Assembly: GCA_030829155.1 (NCBI GenBank)
Contig: JAURBD010000105.1
Location: 1 to 5,220, forward strand
Length of the DNA stretch: 5,220 nucleotides
Direction: 5' to 3'
Source of the DNA: Flavobacteriaceae bacterium
Lineage (GTDB): Bacteria; Bacteroidota; Bacteroidia; Flavobacteriales; Flavobacteriaceae
Shown here: positions 1 to 5,220 of the stretch, piece by piece
How positions within the stretch are numbered: position 1 is the stretch's first letter
Layout of the letters: every line of letters starts with the position of its first letter
Notes under the pieces: generated by a model
Told to the model about the DNA's origin: nothing
Seen by the model: only the letters and a program-made list of their open reading frames with translations
Database searches by the model: none
Translations under genes and position numbers: made by a program

Positions 1-224
1 CGTTCATTGGGTCTTATATTTATATTTAAAAAATAGTTGTAAAAAGCTTTGGTGTAAGGTCCCATATGCTCAGGATCTTTTATAATAAATGTTCTCAGAA
101 CATTGTATAGGTCTCCTATGGTTTTTACCAATCCCTTATCCATTGCTTTTTGGAGCAGCAAGATTACCCGGATATCAACAGCAAGATCAAATTTCTTGAA
201 AGTCTCTGGAAGTTTTGTAAACAT
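1..224 (-). CDS. CoxE-like VWA-domain protein, N-terminal part (cut by window edge)
   Basis: Only the first 74 codons are present; the frame is open to the window edge. The translation begins MFTKLPETFKKFDL and is mostly helical, with the pattern 'aVDIRVILLLQKAMDKGLV' then 'LYNVLRTFIIKDPEH', 'YTKAFYNYFL'. That is the N-terminal helical region that precedes the von Willebrand A domain in CoxE-like proteins (family knowledge); the VWA domain and its MIDAS residues would lie outside the window and cannot be seen. The ATG at 224-222 is 8 bases after the stop of the MoxR ATPase gene, which fits the usual MoxR/VWA gene pairing, as in E. coli RavA-ViaA or CoxD-CoxE. Such pairs act as ATPase plus metal-binding adaptor in protein remodelling or cofactor insertion; the client here is unknown. 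I see no clear Shine-Dalgarno site. The family call rests on pattern memory and gene context. Confidence 0.75.
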   Translation of the reverse strand, partial: MFTKLPETFKKFDLAVDIRVILLLQKAMDKGLVKTIGDLYNVLRTFIIKDPEHMGPYTKAFYNYFLNINIRPNE

Positions 225-232
225 GAGTTCGT

Positions 233-1141
233 TTAGTTTAAAGTTCCAAAACTTTGTTCGGAAGCATTTCCAAACTGTCGTTGAACACTTTCTAAATCGG
301 CTTGGGTCTTGATTAATGTTCCTAAGCCGTCCAGAGCATTAATTTTATGCAGAGCCTCTTGAGTTGAGAAAGTTTTTATAAACCTCAACCAATTCAATAA
401 TTCTCTTGTAGTTGGAGAACGCTCCAAACCAATATTCCGAAGCTGATAAAAAATATCCAAAGATGTATCTACAATTTTATTTGAAACATTGGGATGGTGT
501 TTACTTACAATCATTCGCATTTTTTCTGCATCAGGAAACTGAATATAGTGATATATACAGCGTCCTTTGAATGCTGTGGGAAGTTCTTGTTCGCGATTGG
601 ATGTAATTACAATCGCAGGCATGTCTTTTTCTGATGCTTCAATTACTTTACCCGATTCTGGTAGGATAAATTTACGATGACTCAAAGCATAAAGTAAATC
701 ATTTGGGAATTCTCTTGGGGCTTTGTCAATCTCATCAATAAGTAAAACTGAGTTTGGTGTACTAAAAGCTTTGGCAGCGGGTCCCATAAAAACGTAATCG
801 GATAAATTTTCAGTATCCCTACCCCCTGTTGAAAGTTTAGTTTTCAAACCTTTTTCGTTTCGCTGAGCGTTCAGGATTTCAATCTGTGAATCTCTCAAAT
901 ACTTTACATGATCAAATTTAGCTACAAATTGCTCTACATTACTTTTGGAGCCAGCTGGATAAACAAACATTTTTGTCTTTTGACTGGCTGCATATTGAAG
1001 TGGTAATTCTGTTTTTCCTGTCCCGGGTTCTCCTTCAATTAATAAGGGCATCCCTAGAGTTCTTGAAATATGAAAAGCTTGTGCCAATTCTTTGTCACAT
1101 AGATATTGATCTGATCCCTCCCAAAATGTAGTCTCTGCCAT
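233..1141 (-). CDS. MoxR-family AAA+ ATPase
   Basis: This 302-residue protein is a single AAA+ module of normal length for MoxR ATPases. Visible motifs in order: Walker A GEPGTGKT at residues 37-44; a long insert with 'FDHVKYLRDSQ' around 76-86; Walker B VLLIDEID at 132-139 (D136, E137); sensor 1 'VITSN' with N182; a candidate arginine finger R194 in 'FKGRC'; and sensor 2 in 'RSPTTRELLNW' with R246. MoxR ATPases form hexameric rings that use ATP to remodel proteins or help insert metal cofactors, normally with a VWA-domain partner, and the next gene downstream starts like one. It is soluble, with no signal peptide or membrane segment. The ATG at 1141 follows the hydrolase stop by 18 A/T-rich bases without a Shine-Dalgarno site, and MAETTFWEG leads straight into the domain, so this start is credible. 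The ATPase call is firm; the specific client is not known. Confidence 0.93.
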   Translation of the reverse strand: MAETTFWEGSDQYLCDKELAQAFHISRTLGMPLLIEGEPGTGKTELPLQYAASQKTKMFVYPAGSKSNVEQFVAKFDHVKYLRDSQIEILNAQRNEKGLKTKLSTGGRDTENLSDYVFMGPAAKAFSTPNSVLLIDEIDKAPREFPNDLLYALSHRKFILPESGKVIEASEKDMPAIVITSNREQELPTAFKGRCIYHYIQFPDAEKMRMIVSKHHPNVSNKIVDTSLDIFYQLRNIGLERSPTTRELLNWLRFIKTFSTQEALHKINALDGLGTLIKTQADLESVQRQFGNASEQSFGTLN

Positions 1142-1159
1142 AAAAATATTTTTGTTAAT

Positions 1160-1822
1160 TTATTGTTCAATATACTGTTTAAAAATCTTTTGTAAATGCT
1201 TTTTATCGATGCGGTGATCACCCGGATATTTTTCTATGTGAAAATCTAAATTACCTGCTTTAAGAATTTCTTTTATTTCTTTCAACCTTTGATCATTCAA
1301 AAATTGATCGGATTCTCCATAGGTAAAGATCTTACAAATCTTACCAAACTTTGTTTTTGCAGTTTTAAAATCAATATCCTCAGGAATCCAACAAGCATAT
1401 GGAATTAGAAAGTCTGCTTCCACTTTTAAATTGTGTAACCATCGCATTGCAGTTACCCCACCTTGTGAAAAACCAATGATTATTGATTTACAATCTCTAG
1501 AAATTTTATTTAAATATTGGTTGTATAAGGTGGAACAATAATTAGAAAAATCGTCAATCTCTTCTAGTCGATCCCGTTTGGTCATCCAAGAGGCAACTAC
1601 CTCACCTCCAAAACCATTTACATAAAAACGGGATAAAGCTTCAGGTGAGACTACAAAATGGAGCTCTGGATCAAAATTCTTAAATTTATAAAGCATTTGT
1701 TCCGCCAACATATTTGATCCATGAAGTACAAACCAAAAGTATTTTGTTTTTGAGCTTAAGTTCCCATAGGTAACATACCGAGCTGTTTTGGGTGTAACAA
1801 TATGATGTGTGTTTATTTCCAT
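1160..1822 (-). CDS. Alpha/beta hydrolase, phospholipase/carboxylesterase type
   Basis: A 220-residue single-domain serine hydrolase, the usual size for the small esterase/YpfH-like group (COG0400 type). Seen directly: the oxyanion-hole strand 'FVLHG' at residues 31-35; 'SPEALSRFY' and 'ASWMTKRDR' at about 59-84, a pattern of this group; the nucleophile elbow GFSQGG with Ser119; the acid in 'GESDQF' with Asp172; and the catalytic histidine in 'GDHRI' with His203. The triad is therefore complete and the enzyme should be active. There is no signal peptide, so it is probably cytoplasmic and would cleave an ester or thioester of unknown identity. It starts 8 bases after the phosphotransferase stop, and the spacer (AAGGATTT before the ATG) contains a Shine-Dalgarno-like AAGGA, the only one I noticed in this block. 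Co-transcription with a membrane phosphotransferase suggests, as inference only, a role in lipid or acyl-group turnover. Confidence 0.9.
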   Translation of the reverse strand: MEINTHHIVTPKTARYVTYGNLSSKTKYFWFVLHGSNMLAEQMLYKFKNFDPELHFVVSPEALSRFYVNGFGGEVVASWMTKRDRLEEIDDFSNYCSTLYNQYLNKISRDCKSIIIGFSQGGVTAMRWLHNLKVEADFLIPYACWIPEDIDFKTAKTKFGKICKIFTYGESDQFLNDQRLKEIKEILKAGNLDFHIEKYPGDHRIDKKHLQKIFKQYIEQ

Positions 1823-1830
1823 AAATCCTT

Positions 1831-3696
1831 TTACTTTTCCAGGAAATCTTGATAGGTGGTTTGCAAAATAGCTTTACCCTGATACTTTAAAGTTTCTTCT
1901 TCTTTTCCTTCAGCTTGAATCGCATCCTTTTTTATAAAATCATAAACGATATGACCTGAATTATTTAGGGTTCCAAAACCTTCATTGAATATATAATGAA
2001 CAAATCGTTTTTTGTTTGAATTAAACAAATGTGTCCCAAATTCAAATAAACTGTTATCTGCTCCCAACAAATCTATCAATGTAAAGGCTAAATCAACCTG
2101 AGAACCCAGGTTATCATTAACAGTTCCAGTATTTGTCAAAGCTCCACCCAACCATAACATCGGTATTTTAAATCGATTAGGAGTATTAAACACTTCATTT
2201 TCGTTATTTGGCAGAGGGTGGCCGTGATCTGCTGTGATTATAATTAAAGAATTCTCCCACCAATCTTGAGTTTTTGCGAAAGCCACAAAGTCTCCTACAA
2301 CTTTATCGGTATATGCCATTGAACTTTTAAATTTATCCAACTCTGAATTTTTTCCAAATCGATATTTTCCAGGAAATTCATAAGGTTCATGACTAGTTAA
2401 AGTCAAAATTGTTTTGAAGAAAGGGTTTTTTTTGTTAAGCTTTAAATCTTCAATAATCCTTTCAAAAAGAATATGATCATGAACACCCCACTTAGAGTTC
2501 CAATCTTTTCGTTCAAAAATTTCAGATCCATAAATTTGATCGATACCCTTATTGTATAAATAAGTGTTCATATTTCCAAAATTCAAATCACCACCGTAAT
2601 AAAAAGAATTGTGATAACCCATAATTTTCATTGATTGAGAAAGTAATGGAAGCTTTTTTGATTTCATCGGCATTTTTATGATACTTTTTTTTGGTTGTGG
2701 ATAATACCCACTCAAAAGACTCACCAACCCCTTATCAGTTCGATCACCATTAGCATAAAAGTTCGTAAATAATAAACCTTCTTTGGTATACCTATTAAAA
2801 TTTGGAGTTATTAGAGAATCTCCCCCCAAAGGCCCAACAACTTTTGCAGTAAAACCTTCCCAAATAATGAAAATAATGTTTGGTTTTTTTGTCTTCAAAA
2901 CAGGAGGCTGAATTGAATCCCTCATAAGTAAAGGTTTCCGGTATTTTTTGAAAAGAGTTGAAGCTTTTTCAGCTGAATATTCTAAAAATAGGTTTTGGTT
3001 TGCATCAACATGTTTGGTAATTGCATGCATAAAATTCCATGCGTAATTTACCGCTGCATGATTTGCATATATTTTATTTGAAAAATAAACATTGCTTTGA
3101 TTGATTGGAATTGTTTGTAAACCGCCTCTTATGGGAAGAATCAAAACGCCAATCAGTAAGAGTAAAAAGGGTAAACTCCAAAGTGAAGCTCGTCCAATTA
3201 CCTTGAAGTGCTTGTAAATTAAAAAATTGACTGCGCGATAGGTCAAATAAGATAAGACTGCAAAGCCAAGAAGAGCTACTATTATTTCGCTCATATTAAC
3301 AGAGGCAAACATTAGTTCTGGGGTATTAAGATAACGAACAAATGTTGTGTCTAGTCGTGTATTCCAATATGAATACAAAAAAAGGTCAACAAACAAAAGT
3401 AAGTTCATTACCAAAAGTATAAACCAAGAATACGTTTGATGTATTGTCAAAATCGCCCTACTGTTTGTGAAAACCCCAAATAAAACGATCATAAAGGGGA
3501 AGACAACAATATATGCCGCTATTGATAGATCCAATCGAAAACCATAAATAAAAACATAAAAAAACTCACTTATATCTAAATTTTTTGTTGAGTTGAGGTG
3601 ATAAACCAGAAACACAAAACGAGCTACAACAAAATACAAAACCCAAAAACCATAGTATTTAAGATTGAAAATAATTTTATTTAAGAGTGCGTTCAT
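1831..3696 (-). CDS. LTA synthase-family membrane phosphotransferase (sulfatase fold)
   Basis: At 621 residues this has the full LtaS-type layout. Five membrane helices lie at about residues 13-32, 53-76, 88-108, 136-155 and 172-189, followed by a linker and an extracytoplasmic sulfatase-like domain from about 270 to 570. Predicted active-site residues by comparison with LtaS: metal ligand E280 in 'IIWEGF', nucleophile T320 in 'GDRTDKG', W403 in 'KWGVHDH', H436 in 'TSHEPYE', and metal ligands D490-H491 in 'TADHGH'. These proteins move a phosphoglycerol or phosphoethanolamine headgroup from a lipid to an acceptor on the outer face of the cytoplasmic membrane, using Mn2+. In Gram-negative bacteria, which lack lipoteichoic acid, the acceptor is generally unknown (periplasmic glucans or lipid A are possibilities). 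It is the first clear gene of the minus-strand block. Its ATG is preceded by A/T-rich sequence with no Shine-Dalgarno site. All catalytic residues are present, so it is probably active. Confidence 0.94.
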   Translation of the reverse strand: MNALLNKIIFNLKYYGFWVLYFVVARFVFLVYHLNSTKNLDISEFFYVFIYGFRLDLSIAAYIVVFPFMIVLFGVFTNSRAILTIHQTYSWFILLVMNLLLFVDLFLYSYWNTRLDTTFVRYLNTPELMFASVNMSEIIVALLGFAVLSYLTYRAVNFLIYKHFKVIGRASLWSLPFLLLLIGVLILPIRGGLQTIPINQSNVYFSNKIYANHAAVNYAWNFMHAITKHVDANQNLFLEYSAEKASTLFKKYRKPLLMRDSIQPPVLKTKKPNIIFIIWEGFTAKVVGPLGGDSLITPNFNRYTKEGLLFTNFYANGDRTDKGLVSLLSGYYPQPKKSIIKMPMKSKKLPLLSQSMKIMGYHNSFYYGGDLNFGNMNTYLYNKGIDQIYGSEIFERKDWNSKWGVHDHILFERIIEDLKLNKKNPFFKTILTLTSHEPYEFPGKYRFGKNSELDKFKSSMAYTDKVVGDFVAFAKTQDWWENSLIIITADHGHPLPNNENEVFNTPNRFKIPMLWLGGALTNTGTVNDNLGSQVDLAFTLIDLLGADNSLFEFGTHLFNSNKKRFVHYIFNEGFGTLNNSGHIVYDFIKKDAIQAEGKEEETLKYQGKAILQTTYQDFLEK

Positions 3697-3766
3697 TAAA
3701 TCTAAATAAAGTCTTGAGACGATCTGCTACAAAAATGAATAAAAAAAAGGAATACCAAAAAGTAAA

Positions 3767-3889
3767 TCAAAAAATAATACTTTTATCTTCAAAACTTTCT
3801 GTGAAATGATACATTGGCTCATCTGGAACCGGAGAATCCTTTGAACAAGCAAGAAGTAGAATTAAAATAAAAAGAGATGCTTTTTTTAT
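3767..3889 (-). CDS. Possible small lipoprotein lacking a standard start codon
   Basis: In one minus-strand frame the sequence reads ATA-AAA-AAA, then a classic lipoprotein signal peptide: two lysines, a hydrophobic stretch ASLFILILLLA, a lipobox LLAC with Cys15, and then SKDSPVPDEP, the 'CSKD' opening common in Bacteroidota lipoproteins. After 25 mature residues ending DKSIIF the frame stops at TGA (3769-3767). The expected ATG is ATA, the codon before is also ATA, and the one before that is TAA, so no ATG, GTG or TTG can start it upstream of the lysines. Either it uses a rare AUA start, or it has lost its start and is a decaying gene, or a base is wrong. It lies 70 bases upstream of the phosphotransferase gene on the same strand and could be the first gene of that transcript. 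No function can be assigned; if made, it would be lipid-anchored in the envelope. Confidence 0.4.
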   Translation of the reverse strand: MKKASLFILILLLACSKDSPVPDEPMYHFTESFEDKSIIF

Positions 3890-3960
3890 TATTTATTTAC
3901 TTAAATCAATAATCTACTCGAAAATTATCCCCATTAAAAAAGGAAGTTAAAAGAAGCCAT

Positions 3961-3968
3961 TAGATTTG
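3961..3968 (+). promoter_or_regulatory. TAnnTTTG match, possible Bacteroidota -7 box
   Basis: TAGATTTG is an exact match to the TAnnTTTG -7 element of Bacteroidota housekeeping promoters, on the strand that reads toward the gene at 4090. I cannot see the companion TTTG -33 element about 20 bases upstream, and the implied 5' leader would exceed 110 bases. An 8-mer with two free positions occurs often by chance in such A/T-rich DNA, so this is weak. Its position 4 bases before the tandem repeat at 3973 is what makes it worth recording. Confidence 0.2.
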
Positions 3969-3972
3969 AAAT

Positions 3973-3999
3973 ATGTATTTTATGTATTCTATGTATTTA
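3973..3999. repeat. Three tandem copies of a 9-bp unit
   Basis: Three units stand head to tail: ATGTATTTT, ATGTATTCT and ATGTATTTA. The core ATGTATT is identical in all three, and only the last two bases vary. The array lies in the divergent intergenic region, 90 bases before the start codon at 4090 and about 80 bases beyond the start-less lipoprotein frame. Short direct repeats placed between divergent genes may be binding sites for a regulator, or simple low-complexity DNA. A 9-bp period is slightly shorter than one helical turn. Confidence 0.75.
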
Positions 4000-4089
4000 A
4001 TCAATTTTATGATCTCATGATTTATGAAAATACCTTTTTACAGATATTTAATTAATATTTAGTACCTTAACATTAAAAAATAGTGTCTT

Positions 4090-4314
4090 ATGAAAGAAAT
4101 TTTATATACTTTGATTTTTACAGCGATACTTATGGGTAGTGTATATGCCTATGCCATATATGCTACTAGAACTGGGCTAGAAGAAGATGAAAATAAGAAT
4201 TTCATTCCGGATTCGTGGGAAAAAAAGTTCAAATGGGCTTTTACTGGTAAAGCCATCATTATGTTTGCATTAGGCTTTGGCATAGGTTTTTTAACAAATG
4301 AATTGTTTTTTTGA
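4090..4314 (+). CDS. Small two-helix membrane protein with EF-hand-like acidic loop
   Basis: This 74-residue protein has a membrane helix at about residues 4-24, a charged middle, and a second glycine-rich helix at about 54-73. The middle holds DENKNFIPDSWE at 33-44. With D33, N35, N37, D41 and E44 it places oxygen-bearing side chains at positions 1, 3, 5, 9 and 12 of a 12-residue EF-hand-like loop, although the usual glycine at position 6 is phenylalanine. I recall similar 'D-x-N-x-N-x-I-P-D' segments in uncharacterised small Bacteroidota membrane proteins, but I cannot name the family or a function. The basic run KKFKWAFTGK next to the second helix suggests by the positive-inside rule that the loop faces the cytoplasm, which is not certain. 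The ATG at 4090 has no Shine-Dalgarno site. It is transcribed away from the phosphotransferase block. Confidence 0.75.
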   Translation: MKEILYTLIFTAILMGSVYAYAIYATRTGLEEDENKNFIPDSWEKKFKWAFTGKAIIMFALGFGIGFLTNELFF

Positions 4315-4477
4315 ATTAGAAAAATACTCGCATGAAATCCAAAAAGAAATAGCTATTCCAGGATTAAGCGGGATTGTTAATGCAATTTGTTTAATAAATC
4401 ATTTGAAATTTGACTTTGTTATTTGTAATATGTTACCCAAAAGTCAAAAAACACCTAGATTAACTTATGGTTTTTGA
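4298..4477 (+). CDS. Doubtful 59-residue ORF overlapping the preceding gene
   Basis: A 59-codon frame starts at an ATG inside the last codons of the 74-residue gene (17-base overlap, shifted frame) and ends in TGA at 4475-4477. The start has the overlapping geometry of translational coupling. The product begins MNCFFELEKYSHEIQKEI, which looks like an amphipathic helix, then a mildly hydrophobic middle (GIVNAICLINHL) and a basic tail KSQKTPRLTYGF. I recognise no family, and there is no signal peptide or clear membrane helix. Its stop falls one base from the stop of the convergent ORF at 4479. A frame of this length can arise by chance, so it may not be a gene. Confidence 0.25.
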   Translation: MNCFFELEKYSHEIQKEIAIPGLSGIVNAICLINHLKFDFVICNMLPKSQKTPRLTYGF

Positions 4478-4478
4478 T

Positions 4479-4727
4479 TTATTTATGATGAAAAAATATT
4501 CCTAGTTTATTTTTTCGGAGCTGAAAACTTAATATCTCACCTACAATAATATTTTCCCAACCTTTCGGCATAATTTGAGCTGTGTTGGTTTTTGGTATTG
4601 GAGAAGTTCCAGAGTTTTCACCGGTAACAAAACGCATAATATCAACTTTTTCATCAAAGTCATTCCAAATCATAACGTTTGTAGCTAGTTTATTATAAAT
4701 AAGCAAAAATTTTGATCCTACCGCCAA
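4479..4727 (-). CDS. Unrecognised ORF without ATG start; possible gene remnant
   Basis: From a TTG at 4727 the frame gives 82 residues, but it is open further upstream to a TAA at 4802-4800, adding 24 codons (ELEDYVSCVIQVG...) with no ATG or GTG among them. Beyond that stop the same frame is open for 19 more codons (including FFDETKVLYSLK) back to another TAA at 4862-4860. The translation has a balanced, protein-like composition, with segments such as 'FLLIYNKLATNVMIWNDF', 'MRFVTGENSGTSPIP' and 'MPKGWENIIVGEI' that suggest a beta-rich soluble domain. I recognise no family. The picture fits either a small gene started at TTG, or a formerly longer gene broken by a nonsense mutation at 4800-4802. 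It lies downstream of the 107-residue gene on the same strand but beyond a likely terminator. Confidence 0.4.
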   Translation of the reverse strand: MAVGSKFLLIYNKLATNVMIWNDFDEKVDIMRFVTGENSGTSPIPKTNTAQIMPKGWENIIVGEILSFQLRKNKLGIFFHHK

Positions 4728-4833
4728 GCTGTCATTCCTAACTTGGACATGTTTTTTTATGCCAACTTGAATTACACACGAAACATAGTCTTCCAGTTCT
4801 TATTTCAGAGAGTACAAAACTTTTGTCTCATCG

Positions 4834-4877
4834 AAAAAACCTTTAAAACTTAGCTGAAGTTAAGGCTGCTTTTTTTT
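4834..4877 (-). terminator. Likely intrinsic terminator after the 107-residue gene
   Basis: Read on the minus strand, CCTTAACTT pairs with AAGTTTTAAAGG (three unpaired bases on the 3' side) across the loop CAGCT, and six T residues follow directly (4839-4834). It lies about 30 bases after the stop codon of the gene at 4895. A run of eight T on the plus strand (4870-4877), four bases past the other side of the stem, means the element might also stop plus-strand transcription. The stem has only three G-C pairs, so strength is uncertain. Confidence 0.5.
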
Positions 4878-4894
4878 GTTTTCAGATTTTACAG

Positions 4895-5218
4895 CTATTC
4901 CACTTTGTAAACTTTTCTGTAGATATGGTTTTTATCATCCATAGGGAAGATTTTAGCCAAATCTGAATTCCAAAAAGATTCAATAAGTGCTTCATATTCG
5001 GGACTAACATCATGTGTCATTTTATAATGTTTATCACTAGTATATTGACTAATCATAAAATATCGATGTTTTGTAGCTGAATCATTATCTTTAACTTTAT
5101 ATAGTTTATATAGATCTTTACCGAAACCAGCTTCTTCAAGCATTAAATCTCTTTTTTTGTGAAAATCAAGAAAGTCTTTAACTAGTTCATCAGGAACATC
5201 AAAGTAATGAACACTCAT
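4895..5218 (-). CDS. Uncharacterised protein, possibly alpha/beta-barrel fold, start uncertain
   Basis: From an ATG two bases inside the window edge this gives 107 residues beginning MSVHYFDVPDELVKDFLDFH and ending YRKVYKVE. The order is strand (VHYFDVP), helix (ELVKDFLDFHKKRDLMLEEAG), strand (LYKLYKV), strand (HRYFMISQYTS), helix-rich segment with a 'KMTHDVSPEYEAL' motif, and a final strand (IYRKVYKVE). That resembles a ferredoxin-like dimeric alpha/beta-barrel protein, the shape of EthD and ABM-type monooxygenases, but I do not recognise the family and assign no reaction. The N-terminus as given starts right at a beta strand, and the frame is still open at the edge, so the true start may lie outside the window, possibly with a signal peptide. 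Tyrosine, lysine and aspartate are abundant; no cysteine is present. A likely terminator follows it. Confidence 0.72.
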   Translation of the reverse strand: MSVHYFDVPDELVKDFLDFHKKRDLMLEEAGFGKDLYKLYKVKDNDSATKHRYFMISQYTSDKHYKMTHDVSPEYEALIESFWNSDLAKIFPMDDKNHIYRKVYKVE

Positions 5219-5220
5219 TC

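Larger units (their letters stand above)
3697..4089. other. 393-base intergenic region between divergent genes
   Basis: This gap separates the minus-strand phosphotransferase block from the plus-strand 74-residue membrane protein and should hold both promoters. Its left third contains the start-less lipoprotein frame (3767-3889). Its right half, 3893-4089, is very A/T-rich and non-coding, with stops in all frames that I followed. It contains the TAGATTTG box at 3961-3968 and the 9-bp tandem repeat at 3973-3999. I saw no TAnnTTTG match on the minus strand, so the promoter of the phosphotransferase block is not located. A weak sigma70-like pair (TTTACA at 4037-4042, then TAGTAC at 4060-4065) can be drawn ahead of the plus-strand gene but is not convincing. 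Confidence 0.7.

Noticed and set aside
103..312. 69-codon plus-strand frame (MYRSPMVFTN...).
   Set aside because: It lies antisense over the end of the MoxR ATPase and the start of the VWA gene, both well supported, and its translation has no recognisable features. It is a shadow frame.
3741..3748. Run of eight A as a possible slippage or phase-variation site.
   Set aside because: It lies in non-coding DNA after the lipoprotein stop, and A-runs of this size are common throughout the window.
4037..4065. Sigma70-like pair TTTACA and TAGTAC ahead of the gene at 4090.
   Set aside because: The -10 part matches only three of six positions, and Bacteroidota use a different promoter consensus.
4446..4475. 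Possible bidirectional terminator: A-run with ACC pairing with GGT and a T-run.
   Set aside because: Only three base pairs before a bulge and a 13-base loop; the rest is A-T pairing that is expected in such DNA. Too weak to call.
4829..4831. ATG on the minus strand as a possible start for the ORF ending at 4479.
   Set aside because: It is in another frame and meets a TGA after eight codons, so it could only serve with a frameshift for which there is no evidence.
4749..4853. 34-codon plus-strand frame starting ATG at 4749 (MFFYANLNYTR...).
   Set aside because: Short, antisense to the more protein-like minus-strand frame, and it runs into the terminator hairpin; no motif supports it.

Overview
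The window is AT-rich (roughly one third G+C by eye) and most probably comes from a member of the Bacteroidota. The support is indirect: mostly A/T-rich translation starts with little Shine-Dalgarno sequence, protein styles I associate with that phylum (a MoxR ATPase paired with a CoxE-like VWA protein, a 621-residue LTA-synthase-fold membrane protein, a 'CSKD' lipoprotein start, a two-helix protein with a D-x-N-x-N-x-I-P-D loop), and one TAnnTTTG match in an intergenic region. No rRNA, tRNA, CRISPR array, insertion sequence or phage gene was seen.

Left part, 1-3696, minus strand: a tight block of four genes read right to left. First is an LTA-synthase/sulfatase-fold membrane phosphotransferase (3696-1831), then a small serine alpha/beta hydrolase (1822-1160), a MoxR-family AAA+ ATPase (1141-233), and the first 74 codons of a CoxE-like VWA protein cut by the window edge (224-1). 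Gaps are 8, 18 and 8 bases, so one transcript is likely. The ATPase and VWA protein are a well-known functional pair (chaperone-like or metal-insertase-like complexes). The phosphotransferase acts at the outer face of the inner membrane, with an unknown acceptor.

Middle part, 3697-4089: a 393-base gap. It holds a minus-strand open frame that reads like a short lipoprotein with a clean lipobox but begins at ATA instead of ATG (3767-3889). It also holds a perfectly spaced 9-bp tandem triplet (3973-3999) just after a TAnnTTTG box. This is the most informative non-coding part of the window.

Right part, 4090-5220: a 74-residue plus-strand membrane protein with an EF-hand-like acidic loop; a doubtful 59-residue ORF overlapping its end; an unrecognised minus-strand ORF (4479-4727, open to 4799) with no ATG start; a likely intrinsic terminator (4834-4877); and a minus-strand cytosolic-looking 107-residue protein that may continue past the right edge.

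I found no convincing new defence or mobile system. The points most worth checking are the grouping of an envelope phosphotransferase with a hydrolase and a MoxR/VWA pair, the start-less lipoprotein, the 9-bp repeat, and the start-less ORF at 4479-4799.
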